From the NCBI RefSeq assembly GCF_036013935.1, contig NZ_CP107902.1, positions 2,265,001 through 2,329,000 on the forward strand: a DNA stretch of 64,000 bases, written 5' to 3'. The notes under the pieces were generated by a model. That model was not told the origin of the DNA and made no database searches. It saw only the letters and a list, made by a program, of their open reading frames with translations. Positions 39,818-49,246 of the stretch are shown here, piece after piece; within the stretch, counting starts at the first letter, position 1; each line of letters starts with the position of its first letter. Position numbers and translations under genes: made by a program. This stretch comes from Streptomyces sp. NBC_00461. Its GTDB lineage: Bacteria > Actinomycetota > Actinomycetes > Streptomycetales > Streptomycetaceae.

Positions 39818-40321
39818 CCCACCGAGGGCCGATTCAGCCCCGGCCCCGGCGCGCCAGCGCCACCGCTCCCCCGCCCACGACGAGCAGGGCGATCGCACCG
39901 CCCGCGACATACGGCGTCACGGAACTGCCACCAGCCTCGGCAAGCCCCGCCTCCTCGCCCGACGCACCCAGCGCCACCACGTCACCGGCGAGACCGCGTC
40001 CCACCAACCGACCCACCAAGGGCCGATTCAGCCCCGGCCCCGGCGCGCCAGCGCCACCGCTCCCCCGCCCACGACGAGCAGGGCGATCGCACCGCCCGCG
40101 ACATACGGCGTCACGGAACTGCCACCAGCCTCGGCAAGCCCCGCCTCCTCGCCCGACGCACCCAGCGCCACCACGTCACCGGCGAGACCGCGTCCCACCA
40201 ACCGACCCACCAAGGGCCGATTCAGCCCCGGCCCCGGCGCGCCAGCGCCACCGCTCCCCCGCCCACGACGAGCAGGGCGATCGCACCGCCCGCGACATAC
40301 GGCGTCACGGAACTGCCACCG
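39816..40321. repeat. 194-bp tandem repeat derived from the 3' end of the next surface-protein gene
   Basis: Two near-identical 194-bp copies (39816-40009 and 40010-40203, one base different seen) are followed by a third partial copy from 40204, which is the real end of the gene at 40222-41127 and is identical for about 118 nt before diverging near 40321. Each extra copy still encodes, on the minus strand, the sorting-signal helix and Arg tail, but with LAEAG where the gene has LAETG. The open frames in the copies (39834-40019, 40028-40213, TTG starts, 61 codons) lack ribosome sites and are unlikely to be genes. 194 is not a multiple of 3. Confidence 0.92.
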
Positions 40322-41127
40322 GTCTCGGCCAGACCCGCCTCCTGGCCGGGGGCGCCCTGCGCCTCGACGTCACCGGAGGGATCCGCGCCCGGCTTCCCCG
40401 CTGCCGCGGCCGGCGCCTCGCAGGTCGCCTTCGCCAGGGTCAGCGTGCCCTCGACGTCGGCCACGTTGAGCTTCAACGGGTTGACGGAGACCTTGAGTTC
40501 GAGTGCGGTGGCGGCCGCCGTGCGTGACGTGGTCTGCGTCTTCGACAGGTCGAGGCGCACCTCGCCGACGCCGGGCACCTTGACGTCCGTGGTGCCGCCG
40601 GTCGTCAAAGTGACCTTCTTGCCCAGGACGGTCACCGAGCCGAGCAGGTTCGAGGAAGCCACGGGCGTCTTCCCGGGCACGCAGGTCGCCTTGGACGTGA
40701 CCTTCTCGATGTCGATGAGGGACAGCAGCGGCAGGCCGGGAACATGGAGGCTGGCGTGGGCGAGGTTGGTCGAGCCCTCGGCCGTGGCGGAGGTGACGGA
40801 CGCCTTCGCCGTCGCCACCTTCGCGTCCAGCACGCTGAAGGGCTTTCCGCCGTCCACGCCGTCCAGCGTGGCGGTCAGCGCGGTCTTCTCGGCGCTCCGC
40901 GGCGCCTCGACCTGGTTGAGGGAGACCGCGAGCGGGACGTTCACGGTCTTGTTGAGCAGGGACACATCGAGCCCGGTGCGCAGGACGACGGCACTCGCGT
41001 GCCCCGGGTCGCCGGTCGCGCGCGCGGAGGCCGCGCCGGCCAGGGCCGCGGGACCGGCGGCGAGGGCCGTGGCCGTCGCGACGGTGACGAGACGGCGTGC
41101 GGACAGCGGGAAGTTCTTGCCGTTCAA
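40222..41127 (-). CDS. Secreted surface protein with LAXTG sortase signal
   Basis: A 301-residue protein. Signal peptide about 1-37 (SARRLVTVATATALAAGPA, cut near ASARA), a Thr/Ser/Val-rich beta domain with two Cys (ATCVPGK and KATCEAP), an Ala/Pro/Gly linker, then a cell-wall sorting signal: LAETG (266-270), a 17-residue hydrophobic helix and ARRGRG. LAXTG is the class E sortase motif of Streptomyces, which links chaplins and other proteins to the wall. Function of the domain is unknown. A TTG at 41127 is chosen because it has GAGGGG 8 nt upstream and gives a proper signal peptide; the longer ATG at 41199 does not. Confidence 0.8.
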   Translation of the reverse strand: MNGKNFPLSARRLVTVATATALAAGPAALAGAASARATGDPGHASAVVLRTGLDVSLLNKTVNVPLAVSLNQVEAPRSAEKTALTATLDGVDGGKPFSVLDAKVATAKASVTSATAEGSTNLAHASLHVPGLPLLSLIDIEKVTSKATCVPGKTPVASSNLLGSVTVLGKKVTLTTGGTTDVKVPGVGEVRLDLSKTQTTSRTAAATALELKVSVNPLKLNVADVEGTLTLAKATCEAPAAAAGKPGADPSGDVEAQGAPGQEAGLAETGGSSVTPYVAGGAIALLVVGGGAVALARRGRG

Positions 41128-41338
41128 GGCGGGGACCCCTCGGAGGAGACGTGCTCGGGACCCGCCAAGAATTACGCACGACGAGTGAACTGGCGGCATT
41201 CCAGCGCCACTTCACCCCATCGTGCGTTCCCCGTGAACATTTTCGAATCCCACGGCACAAGCGTTCCACGCTTTCACCGCCGCACCGCCTTCTGTCCGAA
41301 TACGACGGTTGACGTATCGGCGCGCACGCCGGCGCGCA

Positions 41339-42439
41339 TCACGTCAACCCGCCGACGACCTTCCCGTTCAGCACGATCCGCCGGGGCGCCGCCAACACCC
41401 GTACGTCGACCCGTGGATCGTCCTCGTAGACGACGAGGTCGGCCGGGGCGCCCTCCTCCAGCCCCGGCCGCCCGAGCCACTTCCGCGCGCCCCACGTCGT
41501 CGCCGACAGCGCCTCGACGGGCGGGATGCCGGCGGCGACCAGCTCCGCCACCTCGCCGGCCACCAGGCCGTGGGCGAGGTGACCGCCGGCGTCGGTGCCG
41601 ACGTACACCGGGATCCCCGCGTCGTAGGCGCCCCGCACGGTGTCGTAGCGGCGCTCGTGCAGCCGCCGCATATGGGCCGACCACTGCGGGAACCTGGCCT
41701 CGCCGCCATCCGCGAGCTGCGGGAAGGTCGCGATGTTGACGAGGGTGGGGACGATCGCGACGCCGCGTTCGGCGAAGAGCGGGATGAGGTCGTCCGTCAG
41801 GCCGGTCGCGTGCTCGATGCAGTCGATGCCGGCCTCGACCAGGTCCCGCAGGGAGTTCTCGGCGAAGCAGTGCGCGGTGACGCGTGCGCCCAGGCGGTGG
41901 GCCTCGGCGATGGCCGCCTCCACCGCGTCCCGCGGCCAGCTGGGGGCCAGATCGCCGAGGTCGCGGTCGATCCAGTCGCCGACCAGCTTCACCCAGCCGT
42001 CGCCGCGGCGGGCCTCCTGGGCGACGTACGCGACCAGGTCCTCCGGCTCGATCTCCCAGGCGTAGCCCCGCATGTAGCGGCGGGTGCGGGCGATGTGGCG
42101 GCCCGCCCTGATGATCTTCGGGAGGTCCTCGCGGTCGTCGACCCAGCGGGTGTCCGAGGGCGAGCCCGCGTCCCGGATGAGCAGGGTGCCCGCCTCGCGG
42201 TCGGTCAGCGCCTGTTTCTCGGCGACGTCCTGCTCGACCGGGCCGTGCGGGCCGAGGCCCACGTGGCAGTGCGCGTCGACCAGGCCGGGCAGGGCCCAGC
42301 CCTCGACGGTACGGATGTCGCGGGCGCCGACGGGACGGTCGTAGGAGATCCGGCCGCCGACGACCCACAGTTCGTCACGGACGTCGTCGGGCCCGGCCAG
42401 GACCCTGCCCTTCACGTGCAGCACCGCGTGATCGCTCAT
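41339..42439 (-). CDS. Amidohydrolase-family metal-dependent hydrolase
   Basis: A 366-residue amidohydrolase. The metal-binding HxH is DAHCHVG (about 56-62), and further ligands lie in VTAHCFAENSLRD (about 190-202), CIEHATGL and YVGTDAGGH (about 285-293). The N- and C-terminal beta-sandwich of imidazolonepropionase-like enzymes is present (GRVLAGPDDVRDELWVVGGRI; DLVVYEDDPRVDVRVLAAP). Typical reactions are hydrolysis of cyclic amides or dipeptides; the substrate is unknown. ATG 42439 has AGGG upstream; a GTG three codons earlier is an alternative. A PIG-L gene lies 30 nt upstream, same strand. Confidence 0.85.
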   Translation of the reverse strand: MSDHAVLHVKGRVLAGPDDVRDELWVVGGRISYDRPVGARDIRTVEGWALPGLVDAHCHVGLGPHGPVEQDVAEKQALTDREAGTLLIRDAGSPSDTRWVDDREDLPKIIRAGRHIARTRRYMRGYAWEIEPEDLVAYVAQEARRGDGWVKLVGDWIDRDLGDLAPSWPRDAVEAAIAEAHRLGARVTAHCFAENSLRDLVEAGIDCIEHATGLTDDLIPLFAERGVAIVPTLVNIATFPQLADGGEARFPQWSAHMRRLHERRYDTVRGAYDAGIPVYVGTDAGGHLAHGLVAGEVAELVAAGIPPVEALSATTWGARKWLGRPGLEEGAPADLVVYEDDPRVDVRVLAAPRRIVLNGKVVGGLT

Positions 42440-42469
42440 GGACTGCACCCTAACCAGCGGGCCCGGGCG

Positions 42470-43261
42470 TCACTGTTGCCAGGGCGGGGGCCCTGCGAAG
42501 CCCAGCATGAACACGTCGTAGAGCACCGCGGCCTCGACGCCGAGCGCGGCTCCACCCTGGTGAGCCGCCCAGGTCAGGAAGGGGCGGGGTTCGAAGGCCT
42601 GTGCCCCGAGCCCCTTGGTGTATTCGGCGTGGGCGGCCAGGGAGGCGATGCCGCGCTCCAACGGGTCGCCCGTCACGTCCACGCCATGGGTGGGATGCTC
42701 GGCGCCGGCGAAGCACACGAAGCGGACGCCGTCCCAGGGTTCGAGGCCCTCGTCGGCGAGTTGAGGGAAGATCCAGCGGTTTCCCGCGTCCCGCGCCGCG
42801 TCGAGCGCGGCGAGTCCCACCGCGCGGTGGTCGGCCTGGTTGACCATCCCCGCGACCATGCGCACGGTGTACGGACCCGACACGACGACCTCGGGCCGGT
42901 GCCGGCGCACGGCCCGCACGATGTCGCGGCGCAAGGCCGGCCCGTACTCCACGGTCCCGTCGCGGTGGTCGAGGAACTCCACCGTCTCCACGCCCACTTC
43001 ATGGGCTCCGGCCCGCTCCTCCGCCTCGCGCAGCGGCCCGCACCGGTCCGGGTGCAGTCCGTCGATGCCCGCCTCGCCACGTGTGGCCAGCAGATAGGTG
43101 ACCCGCTTGCCCTGGGCGGTCCAGCGGGCCACGGCGGACGCCGTGCCGTACTCGATGTCGTCCGGATGAGCCGCCACGGCCAGACAGCGTTCCCAGTCCT
43201 CCGGCAGCGGCTGCACCGGGGCTCCCACGCCGAAGGGGCCCGCGTCGTCGAGCGTCGTCAT
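42470..43261 (-). CDS. PIG-L/LmbE-family N-deacetylase
   Basis: A 263-residue Zn-dependent deacetylase-like protein. AHPDDIEYG (31-39) is the metal/catalytic motif, and [22 protein letters not shown] and the HPTHG region fit the family. Relatives include MshB and Mca (mycothiol) and N-acetylglucosaminyl-PI deacetylase. Which amide it acts on is unknown; a role in mycothiol-type or sugar metabolism is possible. Together with the amidohydrolase it may form a two-gene unit. The start lacks an obvious ribosome site. Confidence 0.85.
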   Translation of the reverse strand: MTTLDDAGPFGVGAPVQPLPEDWERCLAVAAHPDDIEYGTASAVARWTAQGKRVTYLLATRGEAGIDGLHPDRCGPLREAEERAGAHEVGVETVEFLDHRDGTVEYGPALRRDIVRAVRRHRPEVVVSGPYTVRMVAGMVNQADHRAVGLAALDAARDAGNRWIFPQLADEGLEPWDGVRFVCFAGAEHPTHGVDVTGDPLERGIASLAAHAEYTKGLGAQAFEPRPFLTWAAHQGGAALGVEAAVLYDVFMLGFAGPPPWQQ

Positions 43262-43316
43262 GCCAGGAATGATGGCGGTTGGAGACCCTTGGGCGACAGA
43301 GGCGCGTATGCCCCTT

Positions 43317-44108
43317 TCAGTCGTCCCCGCCCGTCTGCTCGGACGTCTCCTCCTCCACCTCGGCCATCGCCGGGTCGAGGAGCCGGGACAGGAAGTGGCG
43401 GGTGCGGTCGTGGGCCGGGTTCGTGATGACCCGGTCGGGACTTCCGTCCTCGACGATCACCCCGCCGTCCATGAAGACCACCCGGTCGGCGACTTCGCGG
43501 GCGAAGGTCATCTCGTGGGTGACGACCATCATGGTCATGCCCTCCCGGGCCAGTCTCCGCATGACCGCGAGGACGTCCCCGACCAGCTCCGGGTCGAGGG
43601 CCGAGGTCGGCTCGTCGAAGAGCATCACCTCGGGCCCCATCGACAGCGAGCGGGCGATCGCGACGCGCTGCTGCTGGCCGCCGGAGAGGGAGGCGGGGTA
43701 GGCGTCCGCCTTCTCCGACAGGCCCACCCGCTCCAGGTTCTCGGCGGCCACCCGTGCCGCCTTCGCCTTGTCCCGCCTCAGCACCCGGCGCTGCGGCAGC
43801 GTGAGGTTCTCGGTCACCGTGAGGTGCGGGAAGAGGTTGAACTGCTGGAAGACCATGCCGATACGGCGGCGTACGGCGTCGATGTCGACGTCGGGATCGG
43901 TGAGTTCGGTGCCGCCCACGAACACCTGGCCCTTGGTGGGCTCCTCCAGGAGGTTCACGCACCGCAGCAGCGTGGACTTGCCCGAGCCGGACGGGCCGAT
44001 GACGCACACGACCTCGCCCTGGCCGATCTCCAGGTCGATGCCGCGCAGCACCTCGTTGTCGCCGAAGGACTTGTGCAGGTCCTTGACCTGGATCTCCGGT
44101 CGGCTCAT
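43317..44108 (-). CDS. Polar amino acid ABC importer, ATPase
   Basis: A 263-residue ABC ATPase of the GlnQ type. Walker [10 protein letters not shown] (38-46), Q-loop [13 protein letters not shown], signature [15 protein letters not shown], Walker [15 protein letters not shown], switch His VVTHEM. It powers the permease encoded upstream (ATGA overlap decides ATG 44108). The tail is acidic ([14 protein letters not shown]). Last gene of SBP-permease-ATPase. Confidence 0.95.
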   Translation of the reverse strand: MSRPEIQVKDLHKSFGDNEVLRGIDLEIGQGEVVCVIGPSGSGKSTLLRCVNLLEEPTKGQVFVGGTELTDPDVDIDAVRRRIGMVFQQFNLFPHLTVTENLTLPQRRVLRRDKAKAARVAAENLERVGLSEKADAYPASLSGGQQQRVAIARSLSMGPEVMLFDEPTSALDPELVGDVLAVMRRLAREGMTMMVVTHEMTFAREVADRVVFMDGGVIVEDGSPDRVITNPAHDRTRHFLSRLLDPAMAEVEEETSEQTGGDD

Positions 44109-44938
44109 TTCACGGCCTCCTGGGCCTTCGTCTCCATGCGGCGCACGACGAAGCCGAGCGGGACGGTCACCAGCAGGTAGCACAGGCCGGCGACCAGGAT
44201 CGGCGTGGAGTTGGCGGTCGTACTGGCCAGGTCACGGCCGTACTTGGACAGTTCGCGCTCCTCCAGGGTGACGCCGAGGAGCAGGACCAGGGAGGAGTCC
44301 TTGAAGAGGATCACGAACTCGTTGGTCAGCGGCGGCAGGATGATGCGGAACGCCTGCGGAATGATGATCGAGACCATGGTCCGGGCGGGCGAGAAGCCGA
44401 GCGAACGCGCCGCCTCCGTCTGGCCCTTGGGCACCGCCTGGATGCCGGCGCGGAAGGTCTCCGCCAGATAGGCGGCGCCGACCAGGCCGAGCGCGATGGC
44501 GGCCTTGCCGTAGGTGCCGCCGACGATCTCCGTCCCCGGGAAGGCCAGCGGGATCGCGACGCCGATGAAGATGAAGATCAACAGGGCGGGCAGACCGCGG
44601 AAGATCTCGATGTAGACGCCGGCGACCCAGCGGTACGGGGCGACGGACGACAGCCGCATCAGCGCCACCACCAGGCCGAGCACCAGGGCGAAGACGAACC
44701 CGGACACGGTGTACAGCACGGTGTTCTTCAGCGCCAGGGTGATGACGTCCGGGAACATCTGCCGGGCGATGTCCCACTGGGCGAACTGGTTCTTCAGCCG
44801 CCCCCAGTCGGCGCCGACCGCGAAGGCGATCACGGCGGCGACGAAGACGGCGTACTGGACGGCGCGCGACAGGCTTCGCTTCTGACGCCGGGTCAGGCCC
44901 TTTTTCTTCGGCTGGAGTGGTACGTCCGTATCGGCCAT
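44105..44938 (-). CDS. Polar amino acid ABC importer, permease
   Basis: A 277-residue permease of the HisMQ/GlnP type with about 5 helices and the coupling EAA-like loop [20 protein letters not shown] (about 176-195). The basic N-terminus ([11 protein letters not shown]) sits in the cytoplasm. It works with the ATPase gene that overlaps its stop by 4 nt and with the lipoprotein gene 3 nt upstream. Only one permease is present, so a homodimer is likely. Confidence 0.93.
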   Translation of the reverse strand: MADTDVPLQPKKKGLTRRQKRSLSRAVQYAVFVAAVIAFAVGADWGRLKNQFAQWDIARQMFPDVITLALKNTVLYTVSGFVFALVLGLVVALMRLSSVAPYRWVAGVYIEIFRGLPALLIFIFIGVAIPLAFPGTEIVGGTYGKAAIALGLVGAAYLAETFRAGIQAVPKGQTEAARSLGFSPARTMVSIIIPQAFRIILPPLTNEFVILFKDSSLVLLLGVTLEERELSKYGRDLASTTANSTPILVAGLCYLLVTVPLGFVVRRMETKAQEAVK

Positions 44939-44941
44939 GGG

Positions 44942-45802
44942 TCAGGACGCGGAGGTGGACGGGGAGGCGGTGTAGGGGCCGATCCACTTCTCGTACAGCT
45001 TCTTGTAGGTGCCGTCGGCCTTGGCGTCCTTGATCGCCTTGTTGATGGCGTCGCGGAGCCGGGTGTTGCCCTTCTTCACCGTGAAGCCGTACTGCTCACC
45101 GGTGTTGATGTTGCCTGCCGGCTTGAAGGCGTCCGCGTTGGCCTTGTTCTTCAGCCAGCCCTGGACGACCGGGTAGTCGATGATGACGGCCTTGACCTGG
45201 CCGGTGCGCAGGCCGTTGAGGACCGCGTCCGAGGTCTCGAAGGAGACCGGGTCGAAGCCCTGCTTCTTCGCGTAGTCCTCGCCGGTCGTCTGCGCCTGGG
45301 CGCCGAGCTTGACCTTCTTGGCCTTCGCGTCGGCGAGCGAGGTGATGCCGCTGTTCTTGTCGACCAGGAGGGCCTGGGTGGCGTCGAAGTACGGGTCGGA
45401 GAAGTCGACGTTCTTCTTGCGCTCGGCGGTGATGGTCATGCCGGCCGCGGCCAGGTCGCACTCGCCGGAGTTGAGGAACGCGCCGGTCTTGAAGTTCTCG
45501 AAGGGCGTGTCGAGGATCTGCTGCTTCACGCCGAGGTTCTTCGCGACGAGGTCGATCAGCGAGACGTCGAAGCCCTGCACCTTGCCGTCGATCTCCGACT
45601 GGAAGGGCGGGTACGGCAGGTGTGTGCAGGTGGTGAGCTGTCCGGCCTTGACGAGCTCGACCCCGCCGGCGGCCGTCTTGCTCCCGCTGCCGCCGCTGCC
45701 ACTGGAGGTGCAGCCGGAGGCGGTGACAGCCACGAGCGCCAGCCCGGCCGTCGCGGTGGTGGCGGCCAGAACGCGGGTCCGGCGCCCGGAGAACTTCTTC
45801 AC
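44942..45802 (-). CDS. Polar amino acid ABC importer, substrate-binding lipoprotein
   Basis: A 286-residue SBP. A lipoprotein signal ends at TASGC (Cys31), followed by a Gly/Ser linker. The bacterial periplasmic-binding family 3 domain has PPFQSEIDGKVQGFDVSLID, a CDLAAAGMTITAERKKNVDF region and KKLYEKWIGPY. The arrangement suggests glutamate/glutamine, cystine or basic amino acids; the ligand is not deducible. The GTG start has AGGAGG 6 nt upstream. The 166-bp gap to the divergent aminotransferase gene holds the promoters. Confidence 0.93.
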   Translation of the reverse strand: MKKFSGRRTRVLAATTATAGLALVAVTASGCTSSGSGGSGSKTAAGGVELVKAGQLTTCTHLPYPPFQSEIDGKVQGFDVSLIDLVAKNLGVKQQILDTPFENFKTGAFLNSGECDLAAAGMTITAERKKNVDFSDPYFDATQALLVDKNSGITSLADAKAKKVKLGAQAQTTGEDYAKKQGFDPVSFETSDAVLNGLRTGQVKAVIIDYPVVQGWLKNKANADAFKPAGNINTGEQYGFTVKKGNTRLRDAINKAIKDAKADGTYKKLYEKWIGPYTASPSTSAS

Positions 45803-45968
45803 GGGTGGCCTCCTGTGTGGGAACTGATGGGTTCCGATTATAAGGAGAAGTTTGGGTCGCTCAAATCAAACCGATGGCTACGGGGCTGTCCGGCCTAAGA
45901 AGTCGCAAGTGAAGGCATGTGAAGGGAGGGTCACGGGTGGCGGATACCCTCAACCGAGTTGACCACTC

Positions 45969-47045
45969 ATGAGCGAAGAGAGCACCGCCGTGACCCACCC
46001 CTTCCTCGATCTGCCCCCGCTGAGCGCAGCGCACTTCGCCTCGGTCGAGGACCGCGTGGCGCGGCTGCTCGGCACCGAGCAGGACGTCGTGATCATGCAG
46101 GGCGAGGCGCTGCTGCCGCTGGAAGGCGCGATCCGGGGGACGGCCGGTCCCGGGACGACGGCACTGAACGTCATCACCGGCCCTTACGGTCAGACCTTCG
46201 GGAACTGGCTGCGGGACTGCGGGGCGACGGTGATCGACCTCGCGGTGCCCTTCCACACGGCGGTGAGCGCCGGGCAGATCCGGGAGGCCTTCGCCGAGCA
46301 CCCGGAGATCGACTTCGTCTCCCTGGTGCACGCGGAGGCGGCGACCGGCAACACCAACCCCGTCGCGGAGATCGGGGAGGCCGTACGGGAGCAGGGGGCG
46401 CTGTTCCATCTGGACGCCGTGGCCTCCATCGGGGCGGAGCCGGTGCTGCCGGACGCGTGGGGCGTCGATCTGTGCGTCATCGGGGCGCAGAAGGCGATGG
46501 GCGGGCCGGCCGGGGTGTCCGCGGTGTCGGTGAGCGAGCGGGCGTGGGCGCGGATGGCGGCGAATCCGCGGGCGCCGCGACGGTCGTACCTCTCGCTGCC
46601 GGACTGGAAGGAGCGGTGGATCGACGGCGGACGGAAGGCGCTGCCGCACGCCCCCGCCCAGCTGGAGATGCTGGCGCTTGAGGCGTGTGTCGAGCGGATC
46701 GAGGCGGTGGGGCTCAACACGGTCATGGCCCGGCACGCGTCTGCCGCAGCCGCGGCCCGGGCCGGCGCGGTGGCTCTGGGCGCCGGTCTGGAGCCGTATG
46801 TGCACGAGGCCCGGGAGGCGGCACCCGTCGCCACGACGCTGAGGACACCTTCGGGGGTCGTCGCGTCGGAGCTGGTGGCGCGGGCTCTGGCGTCGGATCC
46901 CACTCTGCCGCTGGCGGCGGGCGGGGGCGCACTGGCCAAGGAGATGATCCGGGTCAACCACTACGGGGCCGATGCGAGGGTCGAGGTGGTGGAGGCGTGC
47001 CTGGCAGCGCTGGGCGCCGCACTGGAGGACATCAGGCGCCGCTAA
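45969..47045 (+). CDS. Class V PLP aminotransferase (alanine-glyoxylate type)
   Basis: A 358-residue fold-type I protein. VVIMQGEALLPLEGAIRG, HAEAATGNTNPV, LDAVASIGAEP and the PLP lysine in VIGAQKAMGGPAGVSAV fit the alanine-glyoxylate/serine-pyruvate aminotransferase group. The substrate is not deducible. The ATG at 45969 lacks a clear ribosome site; a GTG at 45990 (VTHPFLDLPPL) with GAAGAGAG upstream is a likely real start. It precedes the ectoine operon on the same strand but is separated by 329 nt that hold the ect promoter. Confidence 0.86.
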   Translation: MSEESTAVTHPFLDLPPLSAAHFASVEDRVARLLGTEQDVVIMQGEALLPLEGAIRGTAGPGTTALNVITGPYGQTFGNWLRDCGATVIDLAVPFHTAVSAGQIREAFAEHPEIDFVSLVHAEAATGNTNPVAEIGEAVREQGALFHLDAVASIGAEPVLPDAWGVDLCVIGAQKAMGGPAGVSAVSVSERAWARMAANPRAPRRSYLSLPDWKERWIDGGRKALPHAPAQLEMLALEACVERIEAVGLNTVMARHASAAAAARAGAVALGAGLEPYVHEAREAAPVATTLRTPSGVVASELVARALASDPTLPLAAGGGALAKEMIRVNHYGADARVEVVEACLAALGAALEDIRRR

Positions 47046-47374
47046 TTCCGAGCCCAATTCCGGCATAATTCCCGGCATAATTTCGGAATTCATTTCAGTG
47101 CAGCTTCCCGTATTCTTCTGCCCGCTTTTTCCCGGCCTAAACGCAAAGATTCTGCGAACGTCAACCGGGGGAATTCGGGCAGATCTCGTGGGGGTTACCG
47201 CCTTGTGACGCGTTACACATGCCGATTGATTTGCCCCCTATTTTCCGGACAGAGTCTCCCATTTCAACCCTATCCTGTGCGATCACTCGCGCCCGCGTGA
47301 TAACACATGGACCAGCCCTTCGTAACCCACACCGGCGATGCATTTTTAAATTTCCCTCGGTAAATTCAATTCGC
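47046..47374 (+). promoter_or_regulatory. ectABCD promoter region with palindrome and short repeats
   Basis: No gene is supported here. From the aminotransferase stop, AATTCC-type units recur every 11-12 nt (47044-47090). GTTAC-N6-GTGAC (47194-47209) resembles a GlnR site; GlnR control of ect has been reported in S. coelicolor, as I recall. A 32-bp imperfect palindrome, TGTG-N2-ATCAC to GTGAT-N2-CACA, spans 47276-47307 (24 of 32 positions symmetric), 68 nt before the ectA ATG; it could be an operator. The region is markedly AT-richer than its surroundings. Confidence 0.5.
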
Positions 47375-47881
47375 ATGACTGCCGCGCAAGCAGATCTCCA
47401 CATCGACCGTCCGCAGGTCGCGGACGGAGCCGCGTTGTGGCGGATTGCCAAGGACTCCAAGGCCCTCGACCTGAACTCGTCGTACAGCTATCTGCTGTGG
47501 TGTCGCGACTTCGCCGCCACCTCGGCCGTGGCCCGCGACGGCAACGGCCGGCCGGTCGGCTTCGTCACCGGGTACGTACGGCCGGACCGTCCGCGCACCC
47601 TGCTGGTGTGGCAGGTGGCGGTGGACGAGGCGTACCGCGGGCGCGGGCTGGCCGGCACGTTGCTCGACGGGGTGGTCGCCCGGGCCGGTGCCGCACACCG
47701 GATCACCGCCGTCGAGACCACCATCACGCCGGGCAACACCGGCTCCGAGCGCCTGTTCACCTCGTTCGCCGAGCGGCACGGTGCCCTCGTGGAGCGCGAG
47801 GTGCTGTTCGACGCGGGCCTGTTCCCCGACGGGCCGCACGACCCCGAGGTCCTGTACCGCATAGGCCCCCTCTCCCTGTGA
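47375..47881 (+). CDS. ectA: L-2,4-diaminobutyrate N-acetyltransferase
   Basis: A 168-residue GNAT enzyme; it makes N-gamma-acetyl-diaminobutyrate in ectoine synthesis. DGAALWRIAKDSKALDLNSS and YSYLLWCRDF are EctA hallmarks, with acetyl-CoA loop VDEAYRGRGLAGTLLDG (about 83-99). First gene of ectABCD. The ATG at 47375 has no clear ribosome site (AT-rich leader), while the later genes have good ones; a leaderless or non-SD start is possible. Confidence 0.95.
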   Translation: MTAAQADLHIDRPQVADGAALWRIAKDSKALDLNSSYSYLLWCRDFAATSAVARDGNGRPVGFVTGYVRPDRPRTLLVWQVAVDEAYRGRGLAGTLLDGVVARAGAAHRITAVETTITPGNTGSERLFTSFAERHGALVEREVLFDAGLFPDGPHDPEVLYRIGPLSL

Positions 47882-47952
47882 GGCCCTCGGCCTCCCCCGA
47901 ATCCCCCTGACGACCCCCACGCACTCCCCCACGCAACGAGGAGCGATTCGTC

Positions 47953-49224
47953 GTGACCATCACCCAGCCCGACCTCAGCGTCTTCGAGACCCTTGAGTCC
48001 GAGGTGCGCAGCTACTGCCGCGGCTGGCCCACCGTCTTCGACCGCGCGCAGGGCAGCCGCATGTACGACGAGGACGGCCACGAGTACCTGGACTTCTTCG
48101 CCGGGGCCGGCTCGCTGAACTACGGCCACAACAACCCCGTCCTGAAACGGGCGTTGATCGACTACCTGGAGCGGGACGGCGTCACGCACGGGCTCGACAT
48201 GTCGACCACCGCCAAGCGGTCCTTCCTGCAGACCTTCCAGGACCTGGTGCTGCGGCCGCGCGACCTGCCGTACAAGGTCATGTTCCCGGGTCCGACTGGG
48301 ACCAACGCCGTGGAGTCGGCTCTCAAGCTCGCCCGTAAGGTGAAGGGGCGCGAGTCCATCGTGTCGTTCACCAACGCCTTCCACGGCATGTCGCTCGGCT
48401 CGCTCGCCGTGACCGGCAACGCCTTCAAGCGGGCCGGCGCCGGGATCCCGCTGGTGCACGGCACGCCCATGCCGTTCGACAACTACTTCGACGGCACGGT
48501 CGAGGACTTCCTGTGGTTCGAGCGGCTGCTGGAGGACCAGGGCTCCGGACTCAACAAGCCCGCCGCCGTGATCGTCGAGACCGTGCAGGGCGAGGGCGGC
48601 ATCAACGTCGCACGCCGGGAGTGGCTGCAGGCGCTCGCCGCACTGTGCGAGCGCCAGGACATGCTGCTCATCGTCGACGACATCCAGATGGGATGCGGTC
48701 GTACCGGTGCCTTCTTCTCCTTCGAGGAGGCGGGCATCACGCCGGACATCGTCACCGTGTCCAAGTCGATCAGCGGCTACGGACTGCCCATGTCGCTGTG
48801 CCTGTTCAAGCCCGAGCTGGACATCTGGGAGCCGGGCGAGCACAACGGCACCTTCCGCGGCAACAACCCCGCCTTCGTCACGGCCACCGCCACCCTTGAG
48901 GCGTACTGGGCGGACGGGTCCGCGATGGAGAAGCAGACCCGGGCGCGCGGTGAGCAGGTCGAGCAGGCCTTCATCGCGATCACCGAGGAGAACCTCGCCG
49001 ACGTCAAGGAGTACCGCGGCCGCGGACTCGTGTGGGGCCTTGAGTTCCACGACAAGGAGCGCGCGGGGCACGTCGCCAAGCGCGCCTTCGAACTCGGGCT
49101 GCTCATCGAGACCTCGGGCCCGGAGAGCGAGGTCGTCAAGCTGCTCCCGGCACTCACCATCACCGCCGAGGAGCTGGACGAGGGTCTGAGCATCCTCGCC
49201 CGCGCCGTACGCGAAACCGTCTAG
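47953..49224 (+). CDS. ectB: Diaminobutyrate-2-oxoglutarate transaminase
   Basis: A 423-residue class III aminotransferase, converting aspartate semialdehyde to L-2,4-diaminobutyrate with glutamate. FFAGAGSLNYGHNNP, PGPTGTNAVESALKLARK, DDIQMGCGRTG and the PLP lysine in VSKSISGYGLP (Lys271) mark the EctB group. GTG start with GAGGAG upstream. Second in ectABCD, 71 nt after ectA. Confidence 0.97.
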   Translation: MTITQPDLSVFETLESEVRSYCRGWPTVFDRAQGSRMYDEDGHEYLDFFAGAGSLNYGHNNPVLKRALIDYLERDGVTHGLDMSTTAKRSFLQTFQDLVLRPRDLPYKVMFPGPTGTNAVESALKLARKVKGRESIVSFTNAFHGMSLGSLAVTGNAFKRAGAGIPLVHGTPMPFDNYFDGTVEDFLWFERLLEDQGSGLNKPAAVIVETVQGEGGINVARREWLQALAALCERQDMLLIVDDIQMGCGRTGAFFSFEEAGITPDIVTVSKSISGYGLPMSLCLFKPELDIWEPGEHNGTFRGNNPAFVTATATLEAYWADGSAMEKQTRARGEQVEQAFIAITEENLADVKEYRGRGLVWGLEFHDKERAGHVAKRAFELGLLIETSGPESEVVKLLPALTITAEELDEGLSILARAVRETV

Positions 49225-49246
49225 CAAAAAGGAGTAGTGCAGCACC

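Noticed and set aside
39834..40213. Two 61-codon minus-strand frames as small membrane proteins
   Set aside because: They are copies of the 3' end of the surface-protein gene in the 194-bp repeat, start with TTG and have no ribosome sites.
46972..47208. Small protein in the ect leader
   Set aside because: AT-rich non-coding composition, overlaps the aminotransferase end and the promoter repeats.
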